64,000 nt of DNA from Aureococcus anophagefferens (lineage: Eukaryota; Sar; Pelagophyceae; Pelagomonadales; Pelagomonadaceae), in contig NW_008705565.1 in NCBI RefSeq assembly GCF_000186865.1, positions 129,927 through 193,926 of the forward strand, read 5' to 3'. Below are positions 25,221-34,127 of the stretch, piece after piece (within the stretch, counting starts at the first letter, position 1; every line of letters begins with the position of its first letter). The notes below the pieces were generated by a model. That model worked only from the letters and a program-made list of their open reading frames with translations, ran no database searches and had not been told where the DNA came from. Made by a program: the position numbers and the translations under genes.

Positions 25221-26792
25221 ATGGCTAGCCCGCGCTCGCGCCGACCGCTCGCGCTCGCGCTCGTCCTCGCAGCAACAATCGCCTTCGCGCCCGCGCCGCG
25301 CGCGCGCGCGCCCAGCCGGCGCTGGAGCGATGGCGGCGACGAGGTCGACGACCTGTCGCCGGAGGAGCTCGAGCGCTACGCGAAGACGGCGCCGACGCCC
25401 GAGGAGGAGGCGGACCTCTTCGCCATGCTCAAGGACAAGTTCTCCGAGTTCGAGGGGTCGACCTACGGCGACTACAAGAAGGAGGACCTCGAGGAGCCCC
25501 TGAAGCCCGGCAGCCTCGAGAGCGCGCTCCGCGCGGAGATCGGCAAGCTCCCGAAGGCGGAGCAGGTCGCGTCGGACCGCCGCGTGCTCGAGTCCATCTT
25601 CGACCGCGGCGCCGAGGAGTTCAAGGAGACGGTCGAGGCCATGAAGGAGGAGAACGCGGCCATCGGCAAGATCGCCGCGGACGAGCTCGCGGCGGACATG
25701 GCCGCCGAGGCGCGCGCCTTCGAGACGCGCATGGACGAGCTCACGCGCGCCGCGGGCGTCGACCCGTCCAAGCTCGCGGACGCGGGCCTCGACGACTACG
25801 ACGACGACGTGCTCGTGACCATGGACTCGGCCGGCGGCCTCAAGCGGCCGCGGTCGGCGCCGCGGCCGCCGGCGGCCGCCGCGCCCAAGGCCGTCGAGCC
25901 CGTGCTCGTCGCGGGCGCGGGCGGCGACGCCGCCCTGCGCGCGGCCGTCCTCGCGAACCTCGCCGACGCCGGCTACGGCGACGCGGCGCTCGAGGCGGCG
26001 GGCGAGGTCGGCACGCTCGTGCTCGTCGGCGCGTCGGACGCCGAGGCGAAGCGGCTCGTCGAGACGCACCGGCCCGGGCGCGTCGTCGTGCTGAGCGCGC
26101 AGGGCGTGACGCGGGCCGGCGAGTTCGCCTTCCTCCTGCGCCGGGGCACCCTCGAGAAGGCCGGGGCGACCGAGGGCGCCGCGAAGCTCGCGCTAGCGAA
26201 GCTCGCGCGCGGCGGCGAGGCCGTCGTCGTCCGCGCGGGCGCGGCCGCGGGCGCCGCGGGCCCCGCGGTCGTCGAGGTCGGCGACGGCCTCGACGCGCCG
26301 ACGGCGCCGGACTTGGTCGCGGCGTGCCTCGCCAAGTGCTGCGCGTCGCCGGACGTCGCGAACGCGACGCTCACCGTGTCCGGCGCCGGCGCGTGCTCCG
26401 ACGGCCGGTGGGGGGATCTGCTGCTCAAGGCCAGGGGCCCGGAGCTCGCGCGCCTCGACGTCGACGCGCCCCTCGACGACGTCGTCCTCTGGGCGCGCGA
26501 GTGGGCGACGCTCTGGCGCGGCGACGGCGCGAAGCGGCGGCTCACGACGCCCGTCGACGTCTTCGGCGACGACGCGGGCGCGGACCTGCTCTTCGACGAC
26601 AAGCGCGCGCCGAAGCGCGCCAAGGCCGGCGGCGTGCTGCTGCGCGCCGAGCGGCCGACGATCGACGGCGCCGCGGCCACGCGGCTCCGCGCGGTCCGCG
26701 CGGACTACTCCGACGGCGTCGCCGTGAAGCAGATGTCCGAGGACGAGATCATCCTGCGGCTCAAGGCCGACTTCGAGAAGACCTTCGGCTAG
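25221..26792 (+). CDS. plastid-targeted protein of unknown function (AFAP presequence)
   Basis: A 523-residue protein beginning MASPRSRRPLALALVLAATIAFAPAPRARA. The signal peptide followed by an A-F-A-P junction is the bipartite plastid-targeting signature of stramenopile and cryptophyte algae, where the Phe at the cleavage site is critical. The next 170 residues are acidic and helical (FAMLKDKFSEFEGSTYGDYK, RRVLESIFDRGAEEFKETVE). From about 230 to 500 there is an alpha/beta domain with a VLVAGAGGDAALRAAVLANL nucleotide-binding-like start and a GTLVLVGASDAEAKRLVETH strand-helix. It resembles an NAD(P)-binding fold, but no catalytic residues are recognisable. The C-terminal motif MSEDEIILRLKADFEKTFG may be a conserved feature. 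Confidence 0.7.
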   Translation: MASPRSRRPLALALVLAATIAFAPAPRARAPSRRWSDGGDEVDDLSPEELERYAKTAPTPEEEADLFAMLKDKFSEFEGSTYGDYKKEDLEEPLKPGSLESALRAEIGKLPKAEQVASDRRVLESIFDRGAEEFKETVEAMKEENAAIGKIAADELAADMAAEARAFETRMDELTRAAGVDPSKLADAGLDDYDDDVLVTMDSAGGLKRPRSAPRPPAAAAPKAVEPVLVAGAGGDAALRAAVLANLADAGYGDAALEAAGEVGTLVLVGASDAEAKRLVETHRPGRVVVLSAQGVTRAGEFAFLLRRGTLEKAGATEGAAKLALAKLARGGEAVVVRAGAAAGAAGPAVVEVGDGLDAPTAPDLVAACLAKCCASPDVANATLTVSGAGACSDGRWGDLLLKARGPELARLDVDAPLDDVVLWAREWATLWRGDGAKRRLTTPVDVFGDDAGADLLFDDKRAPKRAKAGGVLLRAERPTIDGAAATRLRAVRADYSDGVAVKQMSEDEIILRLKADFEKTFG

Positions 26793-26837
26793 AGGCGCCG
26801 GGGCGTCTAAGCGGGCGCCTAGCCCGGGGCGCGCCGC

Positions 26838-26929
26838 CTAGGTCGCCTCCTCGCGGCGCTCGCAGAGCCACATCTTCTGGCCGCGCGCGTCGAACTTCCC
26901 GGCGCCCGCGAATTTCTTCACGGCTAATA
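26838..26929 (-). pseudogene. possible terminal-exon fragment
   Basis: On the minus strand a short open stretch reads VKKFAGAGKFDARGQKMWLC then ERREEAT and a stop at 26838-26840, preceded by ATTAG that could be a splice acceptor. The composition looks protein-like, whereas the surrounding 225 bp is otherwise anonymous with a small AT-rich patch at about 26924-26942. It could be the last exon of an otherwise lost gene or chance. Confidence 0.25.
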
Positions 26930-27017
26930 GTATTACTAACGACGTGCGCAGCCTACGAGATGTCCAAGCGCCCTTTATTAACATGACATGTACCGTCGGG
27001 GGGCTCCGCGCGTGGGC

Positions 27018-28984
27018 CTACTTCTTCGTGGCGAGGCACTTCTTCTTGCTCTTCTTCCACTTGCAGCCCGCCTTTTTGCACTTTTTGGATTTCTTCTGCT
27101 TCGCGCAGTCCGCGCACTTCTCCTTCTTCGCGTTCCACGCGCAGCCGGCCTTGGTGCACTTCTTTTCCTTCTTCTGCTTCTTGCAGGAGACCACCGAGGA
27201 GGCCACGCACTGCCCCCTCTTCCACTCGCAACCGCCCGCCTTCTTGCAGGGCTTCCTCTCCGCGTTGGACCGCGGGCACGTCTTCGAGTGGCACTTGTTC
27301 GTCGAGTCCCACTGGCACAGCGTTTGGCCCTTCTTTGCGAACTTGAGGCACTTCCTCTTCTTCTCGAGAACTCTTCTTGTTGCAGGGGTCCTTCCCCGTA
27401 TCGCCGCCGCCGGCCGCGAAGACGGCGGTCGTCGTCGTCGCGCCGACGACCGCGCCCGCGTCGCCGCCGCCGCCGATAACGACGACGTCCGCGAACGCGT
27501 CGGCGACGTCGAGCGCCTCGGCCTGCGCGACGACCTCCTCCGCGACGGCCTCCGGCGTGAGGTCTCTCGCCAGTATCTCGTCGATCTCGTCCGCGTTCGA
27601 GACCGACGCCGCGTTCACGAAGAACGCGACGACGATGACGCCGTCGACGCTTTCGATCGTCACCTCGACGTCGCCCGCGTCCGCGCCCGCGATGGCCGCG
27701 ACCGTCGCCGCGAAGACGTCGGAGTAGTCGACCGCGTCCGCGAGGGTCATGCCGCCGATGTCGAGCTCGCCCGCGACCCCGGGCGGCTTGGCCGTGGGCG
27801 CGTCGGAGGGCTTGGCCGTGGGCGCGTCGGAGGGCTTGGCCGTGGGCGCGTCGGAGGGCCTGGCCGACGGGGCGTCGGAAGGCTTGGCCGACGGGGCGTG
27901 CGAAGGCTTGGACGTGGGCGCGTCGGAGGGCTTGGCCGACGGCGCGTCGGAGGGCTTGGACGTGGGCGCGTCGGAGGGCGTGGTCGTCGGCGTAACCGTG
28001 GGGGCGCCCGTGGGGGCGCCGGTTGGGTCAGCGGTGGGCATGGCCGTGGGCATGGCCGTGGGGACGGCCGTGGGCGTAGCCGTCGGATCACCGCACGCTG
28101 GGAAGGGATATTTATAGTCCTCGTGCCAGGAGAGACACTGGTCGAAGGCGTCGGCGCCGTCGAACATTCCGCCCATGTCCGTCACCGCCGACACGTCCCA
28201 GCCGCCGATGTCCGCGTCGAAGACGACGGCGCTGAACGCGAAGCTCATGTCGAACATCCGGCTCATGTCCATCACCTTCGACGTGTCCCAGCCACCGATG
28301 TCCTGGTTGAAGGCGTCAGCGTTGCTGAACATGTTGCGCATGTCCATCACCTTCGACGTGTCCCAGGCGCGGATGTCCTGGTTGAAGGCGCGAGCACTGT
28401 TGAACATGTAGTTCATGTCCGTCACGGACGACGTGTCCCAGTCGCCGATGTCCGTGTTGAAGGCCGGGGCGCCACTGAAGATCATGCGCATGTCCATCAC
28501 CTTCGACGTGTCCCAGTCGCCGATGTCCGGGTCGAAGCCCTCCTCCGGGTTCTCGAGGAGATATGCGGCGCCCTGGAACATCCAGCTCATGTCCGTCACC
28601 TTCGACGTGTCCCAGTCCCTGATGTTCGCGTTGAAGGTCGCGGCGTGGCGGAACGCGCTCGCCATGTTCGTCACCCTCGACGTGTCCCAGTCGCCGATGG
28701 GTCCGTACTCGGCGTCCGTGCCCTGGACCCAGCGGGTGGCCGCGTCGTGGAAGTTACCGTCATCGATCGTCTCAACAACAAACCCCACGCCCTCGAGGCC
28801 GAGGCCGCCGCGCCGGGACGCGGGCCCGAGGAGCGCGCGCGCCGCGCCGGGCGGCGCGTCGACGCGGTGCGTGTAGCGCTCGTTCGGCCAGCGGAGCGCC
28901 GTGCCCGCCGCCAACGGCACGCGCGTCTCGTCCCCGGTCGCCGCGTCGACGAGGACGAACGTCGCCGAGCCGTAGATCGTGAAC
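27018..28984 (-). CDS. DUF285 (BspA-like) surface protein with Thr/Pro stalk and Lys/Cys modules; frameshifted, 5' end unresolved
   Basis: The minus-strand product holds about seven DUF285 repeats (for example [35 protein letters not shown]), spanning about 28120-28720. These surface repeats occur in bacteria, protists and some viruses. A Thr/Pro/Ser stalk of PSDAPT-type repeats follows (27780-28090), then a roughly 110-residue domain ([17 protein letters not shown] onward). A C-terminal set of Lys/Cys modules ([32 protein letters not shown]) is in a different frame. The frame changes by one base near 27352-27370, within an AAGAAGAGG run, suggesting an indel. No ATG opens the 5' end. An AAAATAG acceptor precedes 28984, so a first exon probably lies upstream. 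Surface display is inferred from the stalk and repeats. Confidence 0.65.
27780..28090. repeat. coding tandem repeats of the Thr/Pro/Ser stalk
   Basis: About 24-bp units (GGCGCGTCGGAGGGCTTGGCC with variants) encode a [18 protein letters not shown] stalk on the minus strand. They are followed by 12-18-bp units for PTAMPTAVPT. Copies are nearly identical, which favours length variation between strains. Confidence 0.8.
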
Positions 28985-29463
28985 CTATTTTCGCAAAAGA
29001 CTAAAATCCAGGGTTAAAACGTCACCCCTATATATTTGGTTCAAACATTTGAAACCTAGGGTAAAACGTCACACACCCTTATAGTTCTCTACACAAAAAG
29101 ATGTGCGATCATCGTTGCTTGTATTATTATCTTGAATAATTTTTAGTTTCCTAACGGCAATCGCTTTACGCTGCGCAAGAATGAGTCGCAACATTCTACT
29201 ACATACGAAATCGCGCGTCTAAAATACTATACTATCAGGCAGGGTTTTATTTCTAGATCGCCCCACGAGCGCCGTCCTCGATCCATAGTACCTCTATGCC
29301 GTCCCTCTTCCGCGCATTGTACTCCTCCTCGGGCTATGTATGTCGCGAGCTCGCGCCGCTCGTCGTCGACCAGCGCGCGAGGTATCTCCGCGTCGCGATC
29401 CTGGATTCGCGCCTCTAGGTCCACCATCTGCACTTCGGCGGCCCGACCCGGACCGTCGTACCC
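28985..29463. other. AT-rich interval with no clear gene
   Basis: About 28990-29240 is markedly AT-rich for this window. It includes an inexact repeat of AAAACGTCAC followed by CCCTATA or CACCCTTATA (29019-29035 and 29063-29084) and a near-palindrome TTCAAACATTTGAA (29040-29053). The missing first exon of the DUF285 gene could lie here. From 29230 a minus-strand frame reads MVDLEARIQDRDAEIPRALV, which looks protein-like but short; I do not call a gene. Confidence 0.5.
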
Positions 29464-29559
29464 TTGTCGACCTCGACTGCGTGCTGTTGTCCTAGGCCCA
29501 CAGCCCTTCTCCAAACTTCGACCCACAACGCGTACGCGGGACACCATGCAGTCCGCCTC

Positions 29560-29795
29560 AACGTCGCCAGGGTCTTCGTCGCCAGGGTCTCCGCCGCCAG
29601 GGTCTCCGCCGCCAGGGTCTCCGTCGCCAGGCGCTCCATCGTGAGGCGCTCCGCCGTGAGGCGCTCCGTCGCCAGGCGCTCCATCGTGAAGCGCTCCGCC
29701 GTCGAGGCGCTCCGCCGTCGAGGCGCTCCGTCGTCGGGCGCTCCGTCGTCGGGCGCTCCGTCGTCGGGCGCTCCGTCGTCAGGCTCTCCGTCGAC
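29560..29795. repeat. 15-bp minisatellite
   Basis: About 15 tandem units of 15 bp, first GCCGCCAGGGTCTCC-like, then CGCTCCGTCGTCGGG-like. On the minus strand they encode a five-residue period with a central Leu (ERLTA, ETLAA). This recalls pentapeptide repeats, which follow A-(D/N)-L-x-x. On the plus strand they encode VARVS/VRRSA. Which strand, if either, is translated is unclear. Confidence 0.8.
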
Positions 29796-29930
29796 GACGT
29801 CGAGTATCGCCAACGTGTGTCCACCACACCGTTCTCGCCATTGCCTCTCGTTCAAGGACCCCCATCCCGCGGTGGTTCCGGCAATTCCCGGCGATGGCTG
29901 CACCGGTGGCGCGGCCTGGCGGCGCGACGG

Positions 29931-30275
29931 CGGGCGGCTGTCGCGGGTCAAGGCGACGACGACGATGGAGACGACGACGGAGGCGACGACGGCGGTGACG
30001 ACGACGACGGAGGACTGGAAGCGAGCTTTTCAAACCAACAAAACACAGAGCTCCACCCAGTGCGACGACGACGGCGGCGACGACGGCGACGGCGACGACG
30101 GCGGCGACGGCGGGCGGCTGTCGCGGGTCAAGGCGACGACGACGGCGGAGACGACGGCGACGACGGCGGAGACGACGACGGCGGTGACGACGACGACGAC
30201 GAAGGACTGGGTTAACATGCGAGCTACTTCAACCAATTCACAAAGCTCCACCCAGTGCGACGACGACGGCGGCGG
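29931..30275. repeat. 180-bp direct duplication rich in GACGAC triplets
   Basis: Two copies begin CGGGCGGCTGTCGCGGGTCA at 29931 and 30111. Each runs through GACGAC/GACGGC triplets, a short lower-GC segment (AACCAACAAAACACAGAGCT or AACCAATTCACAAAGCT) and CCACCCAGTGCGACGACG. The second copy differs by substitutions and small length changes in the triplet tract. Confidence 0.8.
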
Positions 30276-30321
30276 CGACGACGGCGACGGCGACGAGGCG
30301 AACGCGACGGTGACGGCGGCG

Positions 30322-30774
30322 GCGGCGACGACGGACAGCAACGGCGGCGCGGCCTGGTCCTTCGAGGAGCGCAAATCTCTGGCCTGGTCGGTCGCGACCC
30401 CCCCCCCCCTCTCCGGCGACGGCATCGAGCCCCTCAACGACATCGGGCAGCTCGTCGCGGCGTGCGATCTCGTCGGCGACGTGTTCGTCGTCGGCGCCGA
30501 CTCGGAGGTCCCGTACGATGACGGCAAGTTCGACCACGTCAAGCTCATCATCGTCGGCGACGAGGGCGCGCTCGACTTCGCCAAGCTCGGCGACGACGCC
30601 TGCTACGCGATCAAGGACTACATGGACATCATGCCCATCTGCATGGACGACGACGGCCCCTGGACCGACGACGAGCTCGCCAAGGTCCTCGACTTCTGGA
30701 ACTGCGTGAAGACCATCCAACCCAAACTCTCCCTCGGCTGCCTCTTCCCGGGGCTCCAGGAAAGCTCCGGCTGA
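30322..30774 (+). CDS. C-terminal coding part of an unrecognised protein, start unresolved
   Basis: From about 30322 the plus-strand frame reads as ordinary protein: AAWSFEERKSLAWSVAT, DIGQLVAACDLVGDVFVVGA, KFDHVKLIIVGDEGALDFAK, CYAIKDYMDIMPICMDDDGP, WTDDELAKVLDFWNCVKTIQ. It ends at the TGA at 30772-30774. The frame is open back to 29464 through the minisatellite and duplicated triplets, with a Thr-rich run. The true start is therefore uncertain, and an intron or tandem-repeat expansion may have altered the 5' part. The acidic character and VFVVGADSEVPYDD phrase give no family. A cytosolic protein is likely. Confidence 0.45.
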   Translation, partial: AATTDSNGGAAWSFEERKSLAWSVATPPPLSGDGIEPLNDIGQLVAACDLVGDVFVVGADSEVPYDDGKFDHVKLIIVGDEGALDFAKLGDDACYAIKDYMDIMPICMDDDGPWTDDELAKVLDFWNCVKTIQPKLSLGCLFPGLQESSG

Positions 30775-31118
30775 GCCTGAGGCCGAGCCTCTGAAAACTC
30801 CGACTCCCGCGGTTCACGCCTCGGTTAGGCGTTCGGTTCCTCCCCGGGCCCCCTGTTTAGAGACGCGTCAAGGCAATTCCCGGCGAGCATTGTCGGGCGA
30901 GCGTTGTCGAGAGTTACTGCTCGATCCCGGTTGCACGAAACAAGGACTCGCTCCTCGACGATCGCTATTCCTGGTCGCCGCCTCCGGCCACCTCTTCATC
31001 CGTCTCGTGCGTCCATACATCATCTCGTGCGTCCACCTCGTGCGTCCATATCGGTGCTCGTGTCGCTCCCCCGTGAACATCCTCGCCCTCACTCCCGCCC
31101 CCGGGCATTAGCTGCACG
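30775..31118. other. intergenic region before the receptor kinase gene
   Basis: It holds short repeated phrases such as CTCGTGCGTCCATAC/CACCTCGTGCGTCCATA (31006-31050) and GGCGAGCATTGTCGGGCGAGCGTTGTCGAG (30880-30910). These look like small tandem duplications. GC is lower than average. I see no gene and treat it as the promoter and 5' UTR region of the gene starting at 31119. Confidence 0.45.
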
Positions 31119-34100
31119 ATGCGCGCGTGGTATTCGATCATCATCTTCTTCGTCTGGGGCCTCGCCCCGAAGGCGTCCGGGCAAGAGCTCGCCAAGCTCG
31201 TCGCGAGCGACGCCGCGGAGGACGACTACTTCGGCCGCTCCGTCGCCGTCAGCGGCGACCTCGTCGTCGTCGGGGCGTACGGGAACGGCGACGCCGGCTC
31301 CTCCTCGGGGTCGGCCTACGTCTTCCGCACGACGAACGACGGCGCCTCCTGGACGCAGACCGCCAAGCTCGTCGCGAGCGACGCCGCGGCGGGCGACTTC
31401 TTCGGCACGTCCGTCGCCGTCAGCGGAGACCTCGTCGTCGTCGGGGCGCCGTGCAACGACGACGCCGGCCCCTACTCGGGCTCGGCCTACGTCTTCCGCA
31501 CGACGAACGACGGCACGACCTGGTCCGAGACCGCCAAGCTCGTCGCGAGCGACGCCGCGGAGGACGACGAATTCGGCTTCTCCGTCGCCGTCAGCGGCGA
31601 CCTCGTCGTCGTCGGGGCGCCGTGCAACGCCGACGCCGGCTCCTACTCGGGCTCGGCCTACGTCTTCCGCACGACGAACGACGGCACGACCTGGTCCGAG
31701 ACCGCCAAGCTCGTCGCGAGCGACGCCGCGGCGTCCGACTGGTTCGGCTACTCCGTCGCCGTCAGCGGCGACCTCGTCGTCGTCGGGGCGCCGTACAACT
31801 ACAACGACGACGCCGGCGACGAACCGGGCTCGGCCTACGTGTTCCGCACGACGAACGCCGGCGCCTCCTGGACGCAGGTCGCCAAGCTCGTCGCGAGCGA
31901 CGCCGCGGCGTACGACTGGTTCGGCACGTCCGTCGCCGTCAGCGGCGACCTCGTCGTCGTCGGGGCGGCCTGGAACGACGACGCCGGCTCCGACTCGGGC
32001 TCGGCCTACGTGTGGTCTATTCCCGGACCCACTCCCCGACCGACCCCGCGGCCTACGCCGCAGCCTACGCCCCGGCCTACGCCGCGGCCTACGCCCCGGC
32101 CTACTCCCCGGCCTACGCCAAACCCGCAACCCGCTCCCGTTCCGAATCCTCGGCCGACGTCGCTGCCTACTCCCCGGCCTACGACGAGTTCCGGAGGCGG
32201 CGGCGGCGGTGGCGGCGGCGGCGGCGCGGACACGATCGTCGTCGCGGCCGCGGCCGTCGCGGCCGTCGTCGCGGTTGCCATCGCCTGCGTCTGCATTAAG
32301 CGCCGCCGGCCCAAGGCCGCCGCGGCTCGCGCGGACCTCAACGTCGAGGCGCCTCCGGATCGCGACGACGCCTTCGCGGGCGGCGCGTGGAACGTTGCGG
32401 CCGCCTCGACGAAGACGCCGGCGACGAAGACGCCCGCGCCCAGCGCGCGGTACCAGCAGCTGATGCGCGAGTCGGAGGGCGTCGTCGCGCGGGGCATGAC
32501 CGCGGCCCGCGTCCTCCTCACGGCGGGGCGCGTGATGCCGGTCATCGGTCCGGTCTGCGAGGCGGCCCAGGACATCCTCCGCTCCGTCGACGAGCACTTG
32601 CGCAAGTCGGACGACGTCTTGATGGCCGGGCGAAGGGTCGTCGACGTCCTCGGCGCGTTGCAGCAGATGTCCGCGAACGCCGCGAAGCTCGAATCCGGGA
32701 ACGCGGACCTCGTGGAGTCGAAGATGCGAAAGCTGAAAGGCCTCCTGTGCGACTTCAAGCTGGCCGTCGACGCCTTTGGACGGGAGGGCTGGCTCAAGCG
32801 CGCTTTCCTCCAGCACGGGCGAATCAACTCGTTGACGAAGCTCGACAAGGAGATCACGACGTGCCTCGAGAGCCTTCAGCTCGATTACAAGCTCGCGATG
32901 GACGCCGAGATTCTCGAGCGCACATATCAGATGGAACAGTCGATCACGATGCTCGTGGCGAAGCGTTGCTCCGAGACCCGCGAGGACCCGGCCGCGGCCG
33001 CCGCGATCCTCGCCCAGACCCCGTTCGCGATCGCGGAGGTCGTGGAGAACGCGCACGTGCCCGACGACGAGCTCCTGATCGAGATGCGCGAGATGAATGG
33101 CGAGGTGCGCCAGGGCCTGGCCCAGATCTTAGTTTCCCATCGCGAGCTCTTGGATTCCCATGACAAGGTCTTAGACTCCAATCGCAAGATGCAGCAGGGT
33201 CACGCTACGCTGATCGAAGAGGTGCAGAAGTTGACGAAATGGGAACGCGCGCGCCGTCTCAAGAACGCGCACATGGAGGACAACGAGATCGAGCTCGATT
33301 TCGTCGAGGTGGAGCCGTTCGCGGGCGGTGGCCAGGGCAGCGTCCACAAAGCGGAGTTTGGTGGCGAAACCGTGTGCCTCAAGAAGTTCTTACTGGTCGG
33401 CGTCGGAGCGCAGTCCGCGCGCGACAAGATTGTCTCCAATTTCAAAAAAGAAGTCGGCATCATGGATAAGCTGCGCAAGCACCCGCGAACCGTCGACTTT
33501 GTTGGCATTTGCACCACGGATGCGAGTTTTCTCGGCATCGTCACGCAGTACCTGCCGAACGGGTCGCTCCGCGGCGTCCTCGACGATGCGCGCGGCGATG
33601 CCATCACGCCCAAGACGCAGATCATCTGGGCCAAGGACATCGCCATCGGCATGGCCTATCTCCACAAGGAGGGTGTCTTGCATCGCGACCTCAAGAGTCA
33701 AAACGTGCTCCTGACGCACGAGTGGCGGTGCAAGATTACGGACTTTGGCATCAGTAAATCAGAAGCACTCAAGACTATCGCGACGACCTCAACCATGCAC
33801 GGAGGAGCTGGGATCTCCGGCACGTTTCCGTTCACAGCGCCCGAGGCTTTTAGCTCAAGAACACGTTTTACTGCGAAGTGCGACGTCTATTCTTACGCGA
33901 TCGTGCTCTGGGAGATCTGGGACCGCGGAAAACCCTGGGACGGCCTCGATCCGATGCAGATCATGCACGCAGTCGGCATGGATCAGGCCCGCCCGAAAGT
34001 GCCAGATTTGATGCCCGTCGAAGTGCGTGCGCTCATGTGTCGCGCCTGGTCTCACGACACGGCCGCGAGGCCGGATTTCGAAGACATCGTGACGCAGCTA

Positions 34101-34127
34101 TATATTATCGAAGGCAAAGGGCTGTGA
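31119..34127 (+). CDS. receptor-like kinase: FG-GAP ectodomain, TM helix, helical domain, TKL kinase
   Basis: A 1002-residue single-exon gene. A signal peptide ([21 protein letters not shown]) is followed by five FG-GAP-type repeats of 57-59 residues ([16 protein letters not shown], then [11 protein letters not shown]), a PTPRPTP stalk (about 305-355), a glycine run and a TM helix (about 373-395). Inside the cell come a roughly 200-residue helical domain ([40 protein letters not shown]) resembling the MLKL-type four-helix region, a coiled coil and a kinase. The kinase has the G-loop FAGGGQGSV, the VCLKKF lysine, HRDLKSQN (about 855), DFG (about 875) and TAPEAF, so it looks active and of TKL type. 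It probably senses an extracellular ligand; the ligand is unknown. Confidence 0.85.
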   Translation: MRAWYSIIIFFVWGLAPKASGQELAKLVASDAAEDDYFGRSVAVSGDLVVVGAYGNGDAGSSSGSAYVFRTTNDGASWTQTAKLVASDAAAGDFFGTSVAVSGDLVVVGAPCNDDAGPYSGSAYVFRTTNDGTTWSETAKLVASDAAEDDEFGFSVAVSGDLVVVGAPCNADAGSYSGSAYVFRTTNDGTTWSETAKLVASDAAASDWFGYSVAVSGDLVVVGAPYNYNDDAGDEPGSAYVFRTTNAGASWTQVAKLVASDAAAYDWFGTSVAVSGDLVVVGAAWNDDAGSDSGSAYVWSIPGPTPRPTPRPTPQPTPRPTPRPTPRPTPRPTPNPQPAPVPNPRPTSLPTPRPTTSSGGGGGGGGGGGADTIVVAAAAVAAVVAVAIACVCIKRRRPKAAAARADLNVEAPPDRDDAFAGGAWNVAAASTKTPATKTPAPSARYQQLMRESEGVVARGMTAARVLLTAGRVMPVIGPVCEAAQDILRSVDEHLRKSDDVLMAGRRVVDVLGALQQMSANAAKLESGNADLVESKMRKLKGLLCDFKLAVDAFGREGWLKRAFLQHGRINSLTKLDKEITTCLESLQLDYKLAMDAEILERTYQMEQSITMLVAKRCSETREDPAAAAAILAQTPFAIAEVVENAHVPDDELLIEMREMNGEVRQGLAQILVSHRELLDSHDKVLDSNRKMQQGHATLIEEVQKLTKWERARRLKNAHMEDNEIELDFVEVEPFAGGGQGSVHKAEFGGETVCLKKFLLVGVGAQSARDKIVSNFKKEVGIMDKLRKHPRTVDFVGICTTDASFLGIVTQYLPNGSLRGVLDDARGDAITPKTQIIWAKDIAIGMAYLHKEGVLHRDLKSQNVLLTHEWRCKITDFGISKSEALKTIATTSTMHGGAGISGTFPFTAPEAFSSRTRFTAKCDVYSYAIVLWEIWDRGKPWDGLDPMQIMHAVGMDQARPKVPDLMPVEVRALMCRAWSHDTAARPDFEDIVTQLYIIEGKGL
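31191..32010 (+). repeat. five tandem FG-GAP-coding units, 171-177 bp
   Basis: Units begin at GCCAAGCTCGTCGCGAGCGA at 31191, 31362, 31533, 31704 and 31881. DNA identity between units is high in both the conserved and linker codons. This implies recent tandem duplication or ongoing gene conversion within the ectodomain. Confidence 0.9.

Noticed and set aside
26944..29004. Long plus-strand frame opposite the DUF285 gene
   Set aside because: It is the arginine/valine-rich mirror of the minus-strand repeats; the minus frame has the recognisable DUF285 pattern.
29560..29795. CRISPR-like array
   Set aside because: Units are 15 bp, head to tail without spacers, in eukaryotic DNA; it is a minisatellite.
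31089..33056. Minus-strand frame opposite the receptor kinase ectodomain
   Set aside because: Its repeats are the reverse complement of the FG-GAP-coding units; composition is not protein-like.
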